From NCBI GenBank assembly GCA_040757455.1, contig JBFLXE010000051.1, positions 1 through 16,383 on the forward strand: a stretch of DNA of 16,383 nt. Direction: 5' to 3'. How positions within the stretch are numbered: the stretch's first letter is position 1; each line of letters starts with the position of its first letter. The translations under genes were made by a program, and so were the position numbers. The notes below the pieces were generated by a model, which was given only the letters and a program-made list of their open reading frames with translations, made no database searches and was not told the origin of the DNA. The stretch comes from Kmv42 sp040757455 (GTDB lineage: Bacteria > Nitrospirota > Thermodesulfovibrionia > Thermodesulfovibrionales > SM23-35). Below, one piece after another: positions 16,265 through 16,383 of the stretch.

Positions 16265-16383
16265 TTTTATAGCAGTGTTTTGAAATGGAAACGCGGCATA
16301 TCACTCATTTTCCGTCTTGTCGCTATTTTTAATCTTCCTGGGGAGTTTAGAGTATTTCCGGGCTCTCCGGTACGGCAAAATGA

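Larger units (their letters stand above)
15858..16383. other. Repeat-rich intergenic region after the operon
   Basis: About 526 bases without a supportable gene on either strand. It contains a palindromic repeat (15915-15987), a composite of short direct and inverted repeats around another palindrome (16004-16177), and a possible promoter (16237-16264). I see no clear rho-independent terminator: the strongest hairpin (15953-15973) is not followed by a T-run. A frame open from 16262 to the window edge has no ATG or ribosome binding site and is not called. Confidence 0.65.

Noticed and set aside
16262..16383. Plus-strand frame open to the window edge (reads LKWKRGISLIFRLVAIFNL after a TTG at 16280)
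   Set aside because: No ATG, no ribosome binding site before the TTG, and no recognisable family; only about 40 codons are visible.

Overview
The window holds a single, tightly packed, all-plus-strand gene cluster (about 289-15857) for alpha-glucan and trehalose metabolism. Repeat-rich intergenic DNA lies on both sides. It is clearly bacterial: Shine-Dalgarno sites, short gaps, stop/start overlaps and bacterial enzyme families. The flanks carry three kinds of palindromic intergenic repeat whose sequence types I associate with Nitrospirota, Desulfobacterota and similar anaerobic or environmental lineages. That placement rests on memory of repeat style and gene order, so it is tentative. No rRNA, tRNA, CRISPR array, transposase or origin was seen.

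Layout: 1-288 is a non-coding leader with overlapping palindromes. Then come glgE (289-2277), a treS-maltokinase fusion (2290-5613), glgB (5616-7559), treZ (7562-9400), a GH57/DUF3536 gene broken into an N-terminal piece (9393-10136) and a C-terminal piece (about 10133-10864), treY (10894-13878), a retaining GT-A glycosyltransferase of the glucosyl/mannosyl-glycerate synthase type (13881-15140), and a small multi-span membrane protein related to mechanosensitive-channel TM-helix proteins (15156-15857). From 15858 to 16383 there is no supported gene, but there are three repeat structures and one possible promoter reading out of the window.

How the genes fit together: TreY and TreZ convert the reducing end of a linear alpha-1,4-glucan into trehalose. 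TreS isomerises trehalose to maltose, and the fused maltokinase makes maltose 1-phosphate with ATP. GlgE transfers maltosyl units from it to a growing alpha-1,4-glucan, and GlgB adds the alpha-1,6 branches. The cluster therefore encodes both glucan-to-trehalose and trehalose-to-glucan directions, a closed loop that needs control. The last two genes suggest a link to osmotic stress: a likely compatible-solute glycosyltransferase and a channel-like membrane protein. The catalytic residues expected for all five GH13 domains are present.

The clearest anomaly is the GH57/DUF3536 gene. It has the family's N-terminal and C-terminal parts, but roughly 300 residues between them are missing and the two halves are in different frames. 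The missing part should contain the catalytic acid. It is either a real deletion pseudogene or an assembly error. The most unusual non-coding signal is downstream: a 15-16 nt word repeated directly and once inverted around a palindromic repeat.
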